This document shows, piece after piece, positions 23,401-34,873 of a stretch of DNA of 64,000 bases. Source of the DNA: Cyanophora paradoxa. Lineage: Eukaryota > Glaucocystophyceae > Cyanophorales > Cyanophoraceae. Where the stretch lies: NCBI GenBank assembly GCA_004431415.1, contig QPMI01000022.1, positions 186,001-250,000 on the forward strand, given 5' to 3'. The stretch's first letter is position 1, and every line of letters starts with the position of its first letter. The notes under the pieces were generated by a model. It was not told the origin of the DNA. It saw nothing but the letters and a program-made list of their open reading frames with translations, and searched no databases. The position numbers and the translations under genes are program-made.

Positions 23401-26400
23401 GGCGTCGGGGCGGATGTGCGGCCTCTCGTGGCGGGAGTCCCTCACGCTGGGCGTCCTCATGAACACGCGCGGCCTCGTCGAGCTCATCGTCCTCAACATC
23501 GGCCACGACGCCGGGGTACGCGCGCGTTCGGTTCAAAGCTGAAGCTCAAGCTTCAGCACACAGTGACGGTGCTGCGCAGATCCTGAACGACACGCTGTTC
23601 GCGGCGCTCGTCGTGATGGCCCTCGTCTCGACCTTCGCCACCGCGCCCATCGTCCGCCTCATCTACCCCGTCGAGAAGGTGCCCCCCCGCCCCCCGCCCT
23701 CGGCCTAGGCCTTAAGCGGCGCCCTCCGGATCCGGCCTCCAACGCTGAAGCGCCCCTCGCTTCGTTCTTCGCTGATCTAATCCGATCCAACCCTGCTCGG
23801 CCGTCCTGACGCTCGCCTCGCCTCGCCTTCCCCCGCGCTCCTCGCCCTCATGATCAGGTGATGCGGACGCTGCGGAACAAGGCGCTGGTGGAGTCGCCCG
23901 ACGGCGCCTTCCACGTCCTCGTCGCCATCGACAACCCCGCCCAGACCGGCCTCGTCACCGTCGGTGAGACCAGGCCCCCTCCGTCTGCCGCCCGCCCTCT
24001 CAGGCTCCGTGCCGCAGCGCACGCGCTGGGGTCGTACTTCAAGGGCGGGGCGACGTACACGCTGCTCCACCTCGTCGACATCTCCGACAGGCCCTCCTCC
24101 TACATGGTACGTAAGCTGGGGCCTAGGAAAACCGCTCGCTCGGATAATGGTGTACATGGCGCCCGATCGCTTCCAACTTGCGGGTTAGCTTCCAAGCTTA
24201 TAATTACTCTGCCTAAGCTCCCGTCATGCGAAGGACGTCGACTCGGAAAGCTTCTCGCTCGAATTGTAAAGTTTCTCGCTGATCGACGGCCACGCAGCAC
24301 GACCTGCACGCGGTGCTGGAGGAGGGCCCGGCGGCCGTGGCGCCGCGCATGGCGACGATCCTCGAGCGCGCCAAGGCCCTCCAGCTCAAGTACGAGGTGC
24401 GGAGCTCTTCAATATTTCATATCTTAGCTTCACTTAGCTTATAATTAGCTTAGTTTAGCCTAGCTTCACAACGAAAGCGTTTGGTTTCGAGATAATCTAG
24501 ATCTGCAGCACTGCCCGGAGCTCCCGTACGCGTCTAGCTTGAGATGACGTTTGATCCTTAACGGCACTTAAGCTTATTTCTGACTAGAAGATAAAGAAGA
24601 CGAGTGCAAGAAGGCTTAAGCGTCGCGCGCGCCGCAGGTCGAGACGGTGAACACGAGCGACGAGGCCGTCGACATCGCCCACCAGGCCAAGGCCCGCGAT
24701 TCCGCCTTGTGAGCCCGCGCCCGTGCCCGCGCCCGCGAACCCGCCCTGCCTCCAATTAAAATAGAATGTTCGATGCGCTTCCCCTTCCCTTCGGCCCCGC
24801 TTCGCCCCGCCCCACCCCGCCCTGCGCGGCTCACGGAGCGCGGCCGGCGGCAGCGTGCTGATGGGGTGGTCGGCGGGGAACCTGCTGGCGGGCCCCGGGG
24901 CGGAGGGCCGCGCCGTCTTCGCCACGCAGACGATCCGCGACCTCCTCGCCTCCGTAAAGTCCAACCTCGGCGTCCTCGTGCGCACCTGATTCGTAATACT
25001 AAATTAAGACGAACAGCACTTGTCCCTGCGGCTGGGGGGCCCGTGTTCTGACAAAAGAGGAGTACCGTGGGGCCGAGATCTAGAGGCCTCACCTCTCCTG
25101 GAAAAAGAAGAACAGCACCCCATAAAACTCTCGCTGCGCTGCTTGCGCCTTCCCTTACATAGCATGACATCCGCCCGCCCGCAGGTGGACCGCGGCGTCG
25201 GCCTCTCGATCAAGCGCGTCCTCCTGCCCTTCCGCGGCCCCGCCGCGGGCCTCGTCGGCTCTGGGACGGTCAAGACGGCGCGCCTCCTCGCCCGCACCCC
25301 CGGCGTCACCGTCTACCTCCTCCAGGTTCGAACCCGCCCGGATCCGCTTTGTTTCGATTGTCGCTTGCAATCGAACTTTGCTCCCGCACGCAGCTGGTGC
25401 ACAGCAGCGAGGACCCGCGGCCGCAGGTCCGTTCATCCGTCTGCGCCCCGCTCGACCTCACGTGCACTCCGCCCCGTCGCAGATGGAGGAGGAGCAGCTT
25501 GTGAAGAAGAAGTGCTCCGCGCGCTTCCAGTTCCTCCGCCGCGTCGCCCTCGACCTCACCGACGTGCGCCGAACACATAAGGGCTTCAAGAAGCTTCTCA
25601 TAGATTCTTGTAGAATTTCTTATAGAATTTCTTATAGTCGCCCTTGACCTCACTGGCGTGCGCCCGGCTCCGCGAAGCCTCTAACTAACTGAGCCTACAA
25701 ATCGAATCCTCGTTCTAGTTCTCTCCACTCTGACCTCTTCGCAGCTCGCGATCGAGGAGTCGGTCAAGGGCTACGACCTCGCGATCGTGCCGGCCCCGCG
25801 GGACTCGCCCCCGCCCTCCACGCGCCTGCCGCTTGCGCGCCTCCGCTCCGCCAGCGCCGCCGACGGCCCCAAAGGTCCTTTAGCATTTTCTCTTATCTTA
25901 CGTTTTCTCTTATCTTCCCTTAGGCGACCGGGAGGAGCTGGACGTGGAGCGGTTCGTGCGGGGGACGCAGCTGAGCGTCCTCGTGGTCCACGCCCGCGCG
26001 GCCGATGCCGAGACCGGCGAGTCGGTGGGCGCCGGCGGCGCCACGGAGCGCGGCATGACGAACTCGGTCCGTAGAATTCGATCCCGCCTTGTTTGGCCCC
26101 TAGATCGATATCCAGATCTAGATCCCGGCCTAGATTCAATCTGAGCAACTCGCGATCGGTCGGTTTGATTCCGTCTTGTTTGCGTATTTTTAATCTAGAT
26201 CTAGATTTGATCTAAGCGCAACTACATCTAAGAGGCCACCCATCTTTACGCCACCTCCCTTCAGATTAGCATGGAGCCGCTGGTGGACGCGGGGCGCCGG
26301 TCGGCGGCCGCCGCCGCCGCCGCCGCCGCCGCCGGCTCCGCGCGACCGCGGCTCTCCGTGGCGGGGGCGGAGGTGGAGAGCGACCCGGAGCACGGGTACG

Positions 26401-26973
26401 GCGCCGACTCGTTCTCCAACGCCCCGAGCAGGTGAGGGGGGTTGGGGGAGGGAGGGAGGGAGGCGGCGGGCTCAGCGCGCGGAATGAGGGAATGAGGGGG
26501 CGGGGAGGGGAGGGCCCACTCCAGCTCTAAGAATACACCCCGGCCTTGCTTAAAAGCCTCGCCTGGTCTGATCATATGATCTGACGCGGCCCGCTCGGAC
26601 AGCGACGGGGCGAGCGCGAGCGGCTCGCGGGCGCACCTGCGCGCCCCGACGCCCGGCGGCGGCATGCCCCGCTCGGTCTCCGTCGAGAGCGTCGGCCTCG
26701 AGGTTCGGAGCGCCCTTTTTTAAGCTTAACATCAAATCTTACGTGATAAGTCTATAAATTAACATCAAATCTTATATATTAACATCAAATCTTACGTGAT
26801 AAGCTTATAAACTAATTAACATCAAATCTTACGTGATAAGCTTGTAAACTAATTAACATCAAATCTTACGTGATAAGCTTGTAAATCAACCGTGGGCCTC
26901 CGTCCAGATCGGGGGCGGCCCAGGCGAACGCGAGCCCGCCCGCGTCGACAGCCCCGCCTCCCTCGAGGCCTGA
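20453..26973 (+). CDS. CHX-type monovalent cation/H+ exchanger, copy 1
   Basis: About 30 exons from the ATG at 20453 (MSGGGGAAAET) to the TGA at 26971-26973. The membrane half has [86 protein letters not shown]-like and [17 protein letters not shown]. This is a CPA2 antiporter fold of 11-12 helices with the N-D pair used by plant CHX proteins. The C-terminal half (from about 23859) has a cytosolic regulatory domain with [16 protein letters not shown] and [14 protein letters not shown], then an Ala/Gly/Ser tail ending DSPASLEA. I expect K+ or Na+ exchange for H+ at an internal or plasma membrane; the ion is not readable from sequence. Exon 2 is only 11 nt (20543-20553). Most donors are GT; GC donors occur after AAGAT, ATGAG and TCATG. 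Confidence 0.9.
22572..22606. repeat. (CCCCG)n array, about 7 copies
   Basis: Intronic array in exchanger 1 directly after the exon ending ASSW. The matching intron of exchanger 2 (near 32460) retains only two or three units, so copy number differs between the paralogues. Confidence 0.85.
26728..26888. repeat. Intronic minisatellite, five partial copies of about 37 bp
   Basis: The core aacatcaaatctta recurs at 26728, 26761, 26780, 26818 and 26854, mostly followed by cgtgataagctt(a/g)taaa. It lies in the last intron of exchanger 1 and is absent from exchanger 2. Confidence 0.8.
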
Positions 26974-28233
26974 GGGACCGGTACCCCCAGTTCTATAAAT
27001 AGATTTTATTCCGACCGGTAGGTCCGGATCCGGACCAGCATTTGGGCCCCCCGCTGTGCGGATTTTCGGGATCGTGCCCGCCACTAGTACTCCCCGCCTC
27101 CCGCCCCCTCTTTCGTATTCCGCTTTCCGGTGAACGTTCCTCTTTCGCGTTTCGGCCGGCTGATCAGTACGCAAACCGGTACCCATGACAAGTGGCATAG
27201 AGTAAAAACCTATCCGTATTCTGGTGAGAGCGATTCTCGAGCTTTACCGCGTTTCGGCAATTGCTTAATTTGAATTGAGATCTCTCGAGCCATCTTTTCT
27301 TAAACATTTTCTCTCTTCGGCAGTCGCAGTCAGCGGAACAGAATCAGAGTCCGAAGCTCTTTATTGTCCCAATTTGCAGCCGCTGCTCCGCAAGACTTAT
27401 CGATCTGCACGAGTGGTACGGTCCTACTTGGCTACTGGAGGCCCCATGCCAAAATTTTAGCTCTCGCGATCGGAATCACTCATGATCATATGCATGATCA
27501 ACTTATAATTAGTCACTGACTGGGGCCTTGAGCTCCGCCGGAATGCCGCCTGCACGCGCACGGGGCTCGACAAAACACTGCGGCAATCCGCGCGGGCTCT
27601 CATATGCATGATTCGATGCATCTGGGCTATGACGACCTCCCCCACCCCTCCTCCCCCCCCGGCCGCAGCCTGGCAGGCCCTGAGGCTCTCGCCGAGGCAC
27701 TTGGCGGGCGCTTTCTTCCACACTGTGTGACATACATGACGATATGATTATATATAACTCGTACTGTGTCAATATTAATGTTTACTAGTCAACTAGGTAC
27801 GGATATATATATAAGTTCCTGGTTTAAACGTTTTTAATAGTTTATATAATAGCTGATGTCAAATACGTAGTGTAAGGATCCGCTGCCGGAGGGCTGGCGG
27901 GCCGAAACGGGGGAGGTGGGGCCAGGGCTGAAGCAGCGGGGAACGGAGGACGGGCGAGGCGGGGAGGAGGGGCCGGCCGGGGGCGGGGGTGGGGGTGGGG
28001 GGGAGGGGAGGGGGGTGGGGAAAGAGAAGGAGTGGAGGGTTGTGAGAAGAGGGGGGGGAGGGGGGGGCGGGGGCGGGGAGGGGGGGAGAGGAGGGTCACG
28101 ATCAGGAAAAGAAAGCATCTCCTAAGCATCGATCGCGAGATGGAGATCCCTAAGCATCTCCTAAGGGGAGAAGAGAGAGGGGGCAGGGGGAGGGGGGGGG
28201 AGGGGGGTCGCGATCAGGAAAAGAAAGCATCTC
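26974..28233. other. Spacer between the two exchanger 3' ends
   Basis: No gene seen. The left part (26974-27880) is mixed sequence. The right part (about 27890-28230) is almost pure G-rich purine on the plus strand, able to form G-quadruplex or triplex structures. Both genes transcribe into this spacer, so their 3' UTRs and poly(A) sites must lie here. I could not identify a certain poly(A) signal. Confidence 0.5.
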
Positions 28234-28253
28234 CTAAGCATCGATCGCGAGAT
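28093..28253. repeat. 49-bp direct repeat including the exchanger 2 stop codon
   Basis: The segment gggtc(a/g)cgatcaggaaaag... ending atcgatcgcgagat occurs at 28093-28141 and 28205-28253 with one mismatch. The second copy contains the exchanger 2 stop codon (28234-28236). Confidence 0.85.
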
Positions 28254-31200
28254 CGAGATCGAGGGATGCGGGGGCGTGGACGCGGTCTGGCCCGCGACCG
28301 GAGCAGGAACCGGCGGGCCCGCCCCCGCCCCCGGCATCGAAATCAAGGCCCACGCTCTCCACCGAGACCGAGCGGCGCACCCCGCTGCCCCCTCCGCCGT
28401 GTTCCCGCGAGTCGATCGCGCCCGAGCCCGCGCTCGCGCCGTCGGCGCCGTCGCTGCTGCTGGGGGCGTTCGGTAAAACGTCGGCCACCGTATCCGCTGC
28501 TGCTACATCTGCGTCCCACCCGTCGCTGTCCACCTCCGCCCCAGGCACCGACACGCGGGGCGGTTCGGGGTCCGGCGCCGCTGACGTAGACCCCGCCCCC
28601 GCCCCCGCCCCCGCCGCCGCAGCTAGAGGCCTAGGCCCGGGCCCGCGCACGTGCGCGCGGTCCACCGAGTCCGCCTCAGCCGCCTCCTCGCGCCGGCGCC
28701 GGCGCCACTCAGCTGCAGCCGGGTCGACGAGAGACTCCCGGCTGACCTGAGGAAGGCCTGAGTTAAGGAACAGGAAGACTTGCATTTAGAAAGGCTAGGA
28801 GGGAGGAGAAAGAGGAATTAGTAAGAGGGTCCGAGGAGACCAATGCGACCACAGCTAAGACCATGGCCATATGCGTGCTTATGTGAGGATGAAAGCTGAG
28901 ATTAAGCTAATTAATCTAAGCGTAGCTTAGATTGAATCTTGGCCGGGATCTATAGCTAGATCTAGGGGCCAAACGAGGCGGGATCAAATTCAACGGACCG
29001 AGCTGGTCATTGAAATCCCGAACGCGTGCTCCGGATCCGGATTCCTCGATCGCGAGGCGCGGGCACGGGCGCCCGCCGACTCGCCGGCCTCCGCCTCCGC
29101 CTCCGCGTCGGCGCCGGGCGCGCGGGCGTGGACGACGAGGACGCTCAGCTGCGTCCCCCGCACGAACCGCTCCACGTCCAGCTCCCGGGCGTCGACTGGG
29201 CAGAGCGGGCGAGCGCGGCGTTGATAAACGAAGAGGGCGGCTCTAAGTAAATAATTAAGAAAACACGTGCACGTTGACTCGAAGCTGCAAGCGAAAACTA
29301 GAAGGGACGCAGTAAAAGGGCCCCCAATATCTAGATTAGGTCCGGAGGTTCGGTACCTGTCACGCCTTCGTGGAGGGCGAAGCGGACGCGGCGGATCCGG
29401 AGAGGCGGGCGCATGGAGGGCGGGGGCGAGTCCCGCGGGGCCGGCACGATCGCGAGGTCGTACCCCTTCACCGACTCCTCGATCGCGAGCTGCGACGCGC
29501 TCAGAGTGCGGAGATCGAGGATTCGATTGGCATGTTCGGTTATTTAGAGGCTTAAGCTTCCCGGAGCCGGGAGGACGTCGGGGAGGTCGAGGGCGACTAT
29601 GAGAAATCCTATGAGAAATCCTATAAGAATCTATAAGAATCTATAAGAATCTATGAGAAGCTTCTTAAAGCCCTCAGGAGCTTTTTTTATGTGTTCGGCG
29701 CACGTCGGTGAGGTCGAGGGCGACGCGGCGGAGGAACTGGAAGCGCGCGGAGCACTTCTTCTTCACAAGCTGCTCCTCCTCCATCTGCGACGGGGCGGAG
29801 TGCACGTGAGGTCGAGCGGGGCGCAGACGGATGAACGGACCTGCGGCCGCGGGTCCTCGCTGCTGTGCACCAGCTGCGTGCGGGAGCAAAGTTCGATTGC
29901 AAGCGACAATCGAAACAAAGCGGATCCGGGCGGGTTCGAGCCTGGAGGAGGTAGACGGTGACGCCGGGGGTGCGGGCGAGGAGGCGCGCCGTCTTGACGG
30001 TCCCCGAGCCGACGAGGCCCGAGGCCGGGCCGTGAAACGGGAGGACGACACGCCTGACGGAGAGGCCCACTTCGCGGTCGATCTGCGGGCGGCGGCGGTT
30101 GAGCCAATGAACATTAATGGAGACGGAAAGGGCTTCCAGAGCTAATTGCTAGACTCCAAATGAAAAAGGCTTCCAAAGCTACATGTACATGTAAAAAGCT
30201 TCCACAGGTCAGCAGCGGCTGCTAATGAGCTTATGGTAATCAGCTTAGAACGGAAATCCAGATTAAAATTAGCTAAAGCTTAGCTAAGCTTCTGATTATA
30301 AAAAGAGCATCCTTATATAATATAATTATTAGCTTGGACTGGAAACTAAAGCCAGATCTAGCTATAGAAGCGCACGAGGACGCCGAGGTTGGACTTGACG
30401 GAGGCGAGGAGGTCGCGGGTCGTCTGCGTCGCGAAGACGGCGCGGCCCTCCGCCCCGGGGCCCGCCAGCAGGTTCCCCGCCGACCACCCCATCAGCACGC
30501 TGCCAACTGTCGTTCAGGGAGAGGGGGAAGGGGGAGGGCGGGGGTAGACAGAGAGAAAGCGCACAAGGCGGAGTCGCGGGCCTTGGCCTGGTGGGCGATG
30601 TCGACGGCCGCATCGCTCGTGTTCACCGTCTCGACCTGCGGCGTGCGCGAAGCTTAAGCCTTCTTGCACTCTTCTTCTTTATCTTTTTATAATTATATTG
30701 GTGGCCAGGGTCAAGTAATAAGCAGTGAATTTCTTCGGGCGCACGTCGTACTTGAGGCGGAGGATCCTGGCGCGCTCCACGATCGTGGCAATGCGGGGGT
30801 TGAAGGCCGCGGGCCCCTCCTTCAGCACCGCGTGCAGGTCGTGCTGCAGAAGAAAGAAAGAAGGCAGAAGACAGATGAGAAGACGGCTGCGCGTGACGTG
30901 TGTAAGCGGGCGGGCACCATGTAGGAGGAGGGCCTGTCGGAGATGTCGACGAGGTGGAGCAGCGTGTACGTCGCCCCCCCCTTGAAGTACGACCCCAGCG
31001 CGTGCGCTGCGGCACGGAGCCTGAGAGGGCGGGCGGCAGACGGAGGGGGCCTGGTCTCACCGACGGTGACGAGGCCGGTCTGGGCGGGGTTGTCGATGGC
31101 GACGAGGACGTGGAAGGCGCCGTCGGGCGACTCCACCAGCGCCTTGTTCCGCAGCGTCCGCATCACCTGCGAACGAAGGGCGCGGGGGAAGGCGAGGCGA

Positions 31201-34200
31201 GGCGAGCGTCAGGACGGCCGAGCAGGGTTGGATCGGATTAGATCAGCGAAGAACGAAGCGAGGGGCGCTTCAGCGTTGGGGGCCGGATCCGGAGGGCGCC
31301 GCTTAAGGCCTAGGCCGAGGGCGGGGGGCGGGGGGGCACCTTCTCGACGGGGTAGATGAGGCGGACGATGGGCGCGGTGGCGAAGGTCGAGACGAGGGCC
31401 ATCACGACGAGCGCCGCGAACAGCGTGTCGTTCAGGATCTGCGCGCGCCCGGCCCGGTCTTCAATTTAGAACGAAGAGGTGAATTCTCGATGGAGGTATT
31501 TAAGCTTTGAGCTTAGCGCCGAGCGTTGGTGAAGGTTCAGCTAAGCTTATAAATAGCGCAGCGTGCGTACGCCGGCGTCGTGGCCGATGTTGAGAACAAT
31601 TAGGCCGACGAGGCCGCGCGTGTTCATGAGGACGCCCAGCGTGAGGGACTCCCGCCACGAGAGGCCGCACATCCGCCCCGACGCCAGCCCGCCCAGCACC
31701 TGCCGCACGAACGAACGTGAGCGTTGAATCGTGGCAGTCATACTATAAATATAACTGTCTCCAACGATCGATACACGCGCCTTGCTGACGCAAGCGATAA
31801 AGAGCACGAGCACAGCAACGCCAAAGGCCGACTCTGCTCCAGAGTCAGCGCCGGGAAGCATGGGCCGGGGACCCCGCTCCGCCGAGGCCAACCGTTGCTG
31901 AGGAGTCCCAGGTCCGTCTGGCCGCGGGGCCAGCGTCAAAGCTAAAGGTCAGATTTCGAGGAATCGTTGAGGCGAATGGAGGGAATGCGGGGACACTCAT
32001 GAAGCACGGACGTACCTTGAGGCCGGTGGCAACGAAGTAGAGCGGCAGCAGGAAGCACACCGTCAGCTGCACCGGCGCCGCCCGTCAGATCGGCGGGGGC
32101 CGGCGCGAGGAGAAGAGAAGAGGGGCGGGGCCGGGGGCGGCGCACGTCCTCGATCTTCTCGGTGAAGTGCTCCATCAGGTGCCGGTCCTCCTTCGGGAAG
32201 ACTGCGCGAGCGGGGGGCGCTCAGGCAGAGAGAGGGGGGGGAGGGGGGGGAGTGGGGGGTACGCACTGGCGCCGAAGGTGAAGGCGCCGAAGAGGCCGTG
32301 GATCCCTGCGGGGGGGGGGTACAGTCGGCTTTTGGAAGCCAGGAGGCCGAGGCGAGGGTATGGGGGAAGGGGGGGGGTACTCACCGATCGCCTCGGTGGC
32401 CCTGCGCGCGGGGGAGAGGCCGCGTCAGCCGCAGCGCAAGGGGGGGGAGAGGAAGGGAAGCGGGGCGGGGCGAGGCGCGCCATGAGCTCGCGAAGATGCA
32501 GGCCAAGATGCCCGTCGCCACCGGCTGCGAAGAGGGGAAGGGATGAGTTGGGGAATGGAGAGGAGGGAAAGATCTAAAGGGGGAAAGGGAGGGGGGGGTA
32601 CCTGGGAGATGTGGAGCCCGCTGATGCGCTTGGCGATGAAGTTCTGCGGGGTTGTACGGGCGGACGGGCGTTGGACGGATACCGAACGGGGCAGGGGGGG
32701 GGGAGGGGGGCCAGGTGGAGGGGGTACAGGCGCACGAGGAGAGGCCGCACGATGACGAACATGCCCTGCGGGAGCACCGGTGAGGGAGAGGGCGGGTAGG
32801 CGCCCCAGGGGGGGTCGGGAGAGGGGGGGGGGGGGGGGGGGCGGGCGGTACGCGTACCGCCATGAAACCAGACTGAGAAAAGGGCAGCAAGGCAAGTCGT
32901 TTGGACGGAAGGAAAGCCCGGGGAGGAGGGGGCGGGGGGGGAGGGGGAGGGGTACGCGGCGCCGCCCGCACCGTCTCGAGGGTAATCCAGAGCGCGGTGA
33001 GCGGGTTACCCCCCGAAGACGCGATCGAAACGCTGTCGGGACCCCTTTCGTAAGGGTACGGCGATGATTCACGGGGGGTACGGCTTCACACGCACGCGAA
33101 CGCGAGGATGATCCAGCCGATGACGTCATTGGCGGCGGCGGCCGCGAGCGTAACGACGCCCACGCTGCCGGGGGGGGGGGGGGGGGGGGGGGCGAGCTCA
33201 AGGGCGGGTACGCGGGCACGAGCGGTCGCCCATATGAGCGGACCGCGTGGTGATGAGCTTGCCCTCGGCGATGATTCGGGCGAGCACGGGGAAGGCCGTG
33301 ATGCTGCGGGGGGCGGGGGGCATGCTAAGCGAATTTTAAGCTGAGCTGAGGGGGAGCTTTAATAGCTTTTTAATAGCTTTTTAATAGCGGAGGGCAAGCT
33401 AAGCGAAGCGGAGGGGATATATTATTAGCTGCGGGCGGCGCGCGCGCGTCATCGAGACTCCGACGAAGAGAACGAAGGACTGGAATGGAACTTTGCTCTG
33501 GTTCTCGTGCAGGTACGGGCTGTATGTAAGCTGAGCGAGGGCGAGGGCGAGGGCGGCGGGGGCGGAGGCGGCGGGGACGGCGGAGAAGCTGAGGCGGGGC
33601 GCACCTGACGGGGCGGGGCGATCATGAGCGAGGGCGGAGGCGGAGGTGGCGGAGGCTTCGGGGCGCACCTGATGGCGGCGCCGAGAGCGAAGGGGAGGGC
33701 GATGCAGGTGACGGAGATGACGAGCGCCTTGTTCCGCTGCGCCTTGAACCTGTCCCGCGGAGCGGCGTCACGCGAGGCGCGGGGGGCGGGGCGGGGGCGG
33801 GGGCGGAGGCGGAGGCTAAGGCGCGTGCATCTTGGGGTTCAGCTCGAGGCCGATGAGGAACATGAAGAGGAGCAGCCCGACGTCCGCGAACTCCTGCGAA
33901 CGAAGTGAGGGGCGCTGGCGCGGGCGGCCGGCCATTGAGAGCAGCGCTTTGCAGTGATCGGTGCCCACCTGCAGTATTTCTCGACTCAGCGGCGGGAATA
34001 TGTGCTCCGAGAAGCCAGGGATGCGCCCGAGCGCAGTCGGGCCTGCGAAGATTAGATCCGCGCTGTAGCTACGAACGCTCGAGCGAGGCCGCGGCGGGTC
34101 GCACCGAGCATGAGCCCGGATATGATCTCGGCAATTACCATCGGCCTGAGAGCGCGTGCGTCAGCGGCGCGCTTCTCCCGCGCCTTTGAGCACAGCGACG

Positions 34201-34538
34201 TCGACATCGACGCACTGGCTCATCCATCGCCTGGCAGCGTAGCCCAGCGAACGACTTAGAAACAAGATGATGAGGACTGAGCGCGTCCAAGTCAGGGCCA
34301 CGCGCGGCAATGCCAGCGCGCGCGCGGGGGCGGCGCTCACTCTGGATAAGTAATCGGGCCAGGTTCGTGCTGTTGCGACGCGTTAACGTTAGCCGCGGAT
34401 CTGCAACCGCAATCTCAGGGGAAGTCTGGCGCACGCGAGCGGGCCCTGCAGCTGGAGTCCGAATCAGCGAAGGATCCGGAGAAACGAGCGAAGCGGGCAG
34501 CGCACCGTCTCGCCGGCGGCCCCGCCGCCTTCGCTCAT
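28234..34538 (-). CDS. CHX-type monovalent cation/H+ exchanger, copy 2
   Basis: Inverted paralogue of 20453-26973, from the ATG ending at 34538 ([11 protein letters not shown]) to the TAG at 28234-28236. The same landmarks are present: [64 protein letters not shown] (V to A before the N-D pair), [17 protein letters not shown] and [15 protein letters not shown]. The 11-nt second exon is kept (34435-34445). Differences from copy 1: an extra 98-nt intron (31918-32015) between LK and TDLGLL; a GC instead of GT donor at 29941; and a longer, diverged tail rich in Ala, Asp and Ser (about 28234-28740) that still ends in a related [11 protein letters not shown]. No frame break was found, so both copies look functional. 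Same predicted role as copy 1, probably with different regulation through the tail. Confidence 0.88.
29874..29941 (-). other. GC-AG intron identical to a GT-AG intron in the paralogue
   Basis: This 68-nt intron of exchanger 2 matches exchanger 1 intron 25326-25393 at every base except the second, C here and T there. Flanking exons end CTCCAG and begin CTGGTGCACAGC in both. Confidence 0.9.
31918..32015 (-). other. Extra 98-nt intron present only in exchanger 2
   Basis: Donor gtacgtcc after ...GGCCTCAAG and acceptor ggccag before ACGGACCTGGG. In exchanger 1 the coding sequence runs through without interruption at 23039/23040 (GGCCTCAAGACGGACCT), so the position differs by intron gain or loss. 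Confidence 0.85.
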
Positions 34539-34873
34539 TGCAGCGGCCGATGGCAGGCGCGGCGAGCGTTAGTGGCCCGTGGTGTGCAAGCGGTAATACA
34601 TGTACCCCTTGGCAGTTCTGGCAATCTGGCAGTTCGAAATTCGAATTCAGGGCACTTGCCACTCTCCGGATACTCGTTGCTCGCGGTCGTTCTCGCATAA
34701 TCAGCTCAGTGAACACTCGCGCGTTTGCGCGTCACCCCCCCTCCCAGGCCCCAGGAGTAGATCTATCGCTATCAGGTCCGGCTCCGGGCGCGCGATTTCG
34801 AGTGCATTGTACATCCTGCATGCAGCTGCTCTACAGAAAGGGCGAACGCATACACGGGGCCCGCCCGGGCGCG
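34539..34873. other. Short intergenic gap upstream of exchanger 2
   Basis: 335 bp between the exchanger 2 start and the dynein-docking gene stop, both on the minus strand. About 28 bp next to the ATG match the exchanger 1 promoter edge. Nothing else recognised. Confidence 0.4.

Larger units (their letters stand above)
20425..34566. repeat. Tail-to-tail inverted gene duplication (two CHX genes)
   Basis: The left arm, about 20425-26973 (plus), and right arm, about 28234-34566 (minus), encode the same protein with nearly the same exon order, separated by 1.26 kb. Similarity starts only about 28 bp before each ATG and fades after the stop codons, so essentially one gene was copied. Exons are highly similar. 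Some introns are almost identical while others are unrelated, a patchwork expected from gene conversion. Confidence 0.88.

Noticed and set aside
28234-34538. Exchanger 2 as a pseudogene
   Set aside because: Every exon checked keeps frame and acceptors. The GC donor at 29941 matches a donor class used widely in this window, and the extra intron is flanked by good splice sites.
20425-34566. Large inverted repeat as a transposon with terminal inverted repeats
   Set aside because: The arms are complete exchanger genes; no transposase lies in the 1.26-kb spacer and no target-site duplication is evident.
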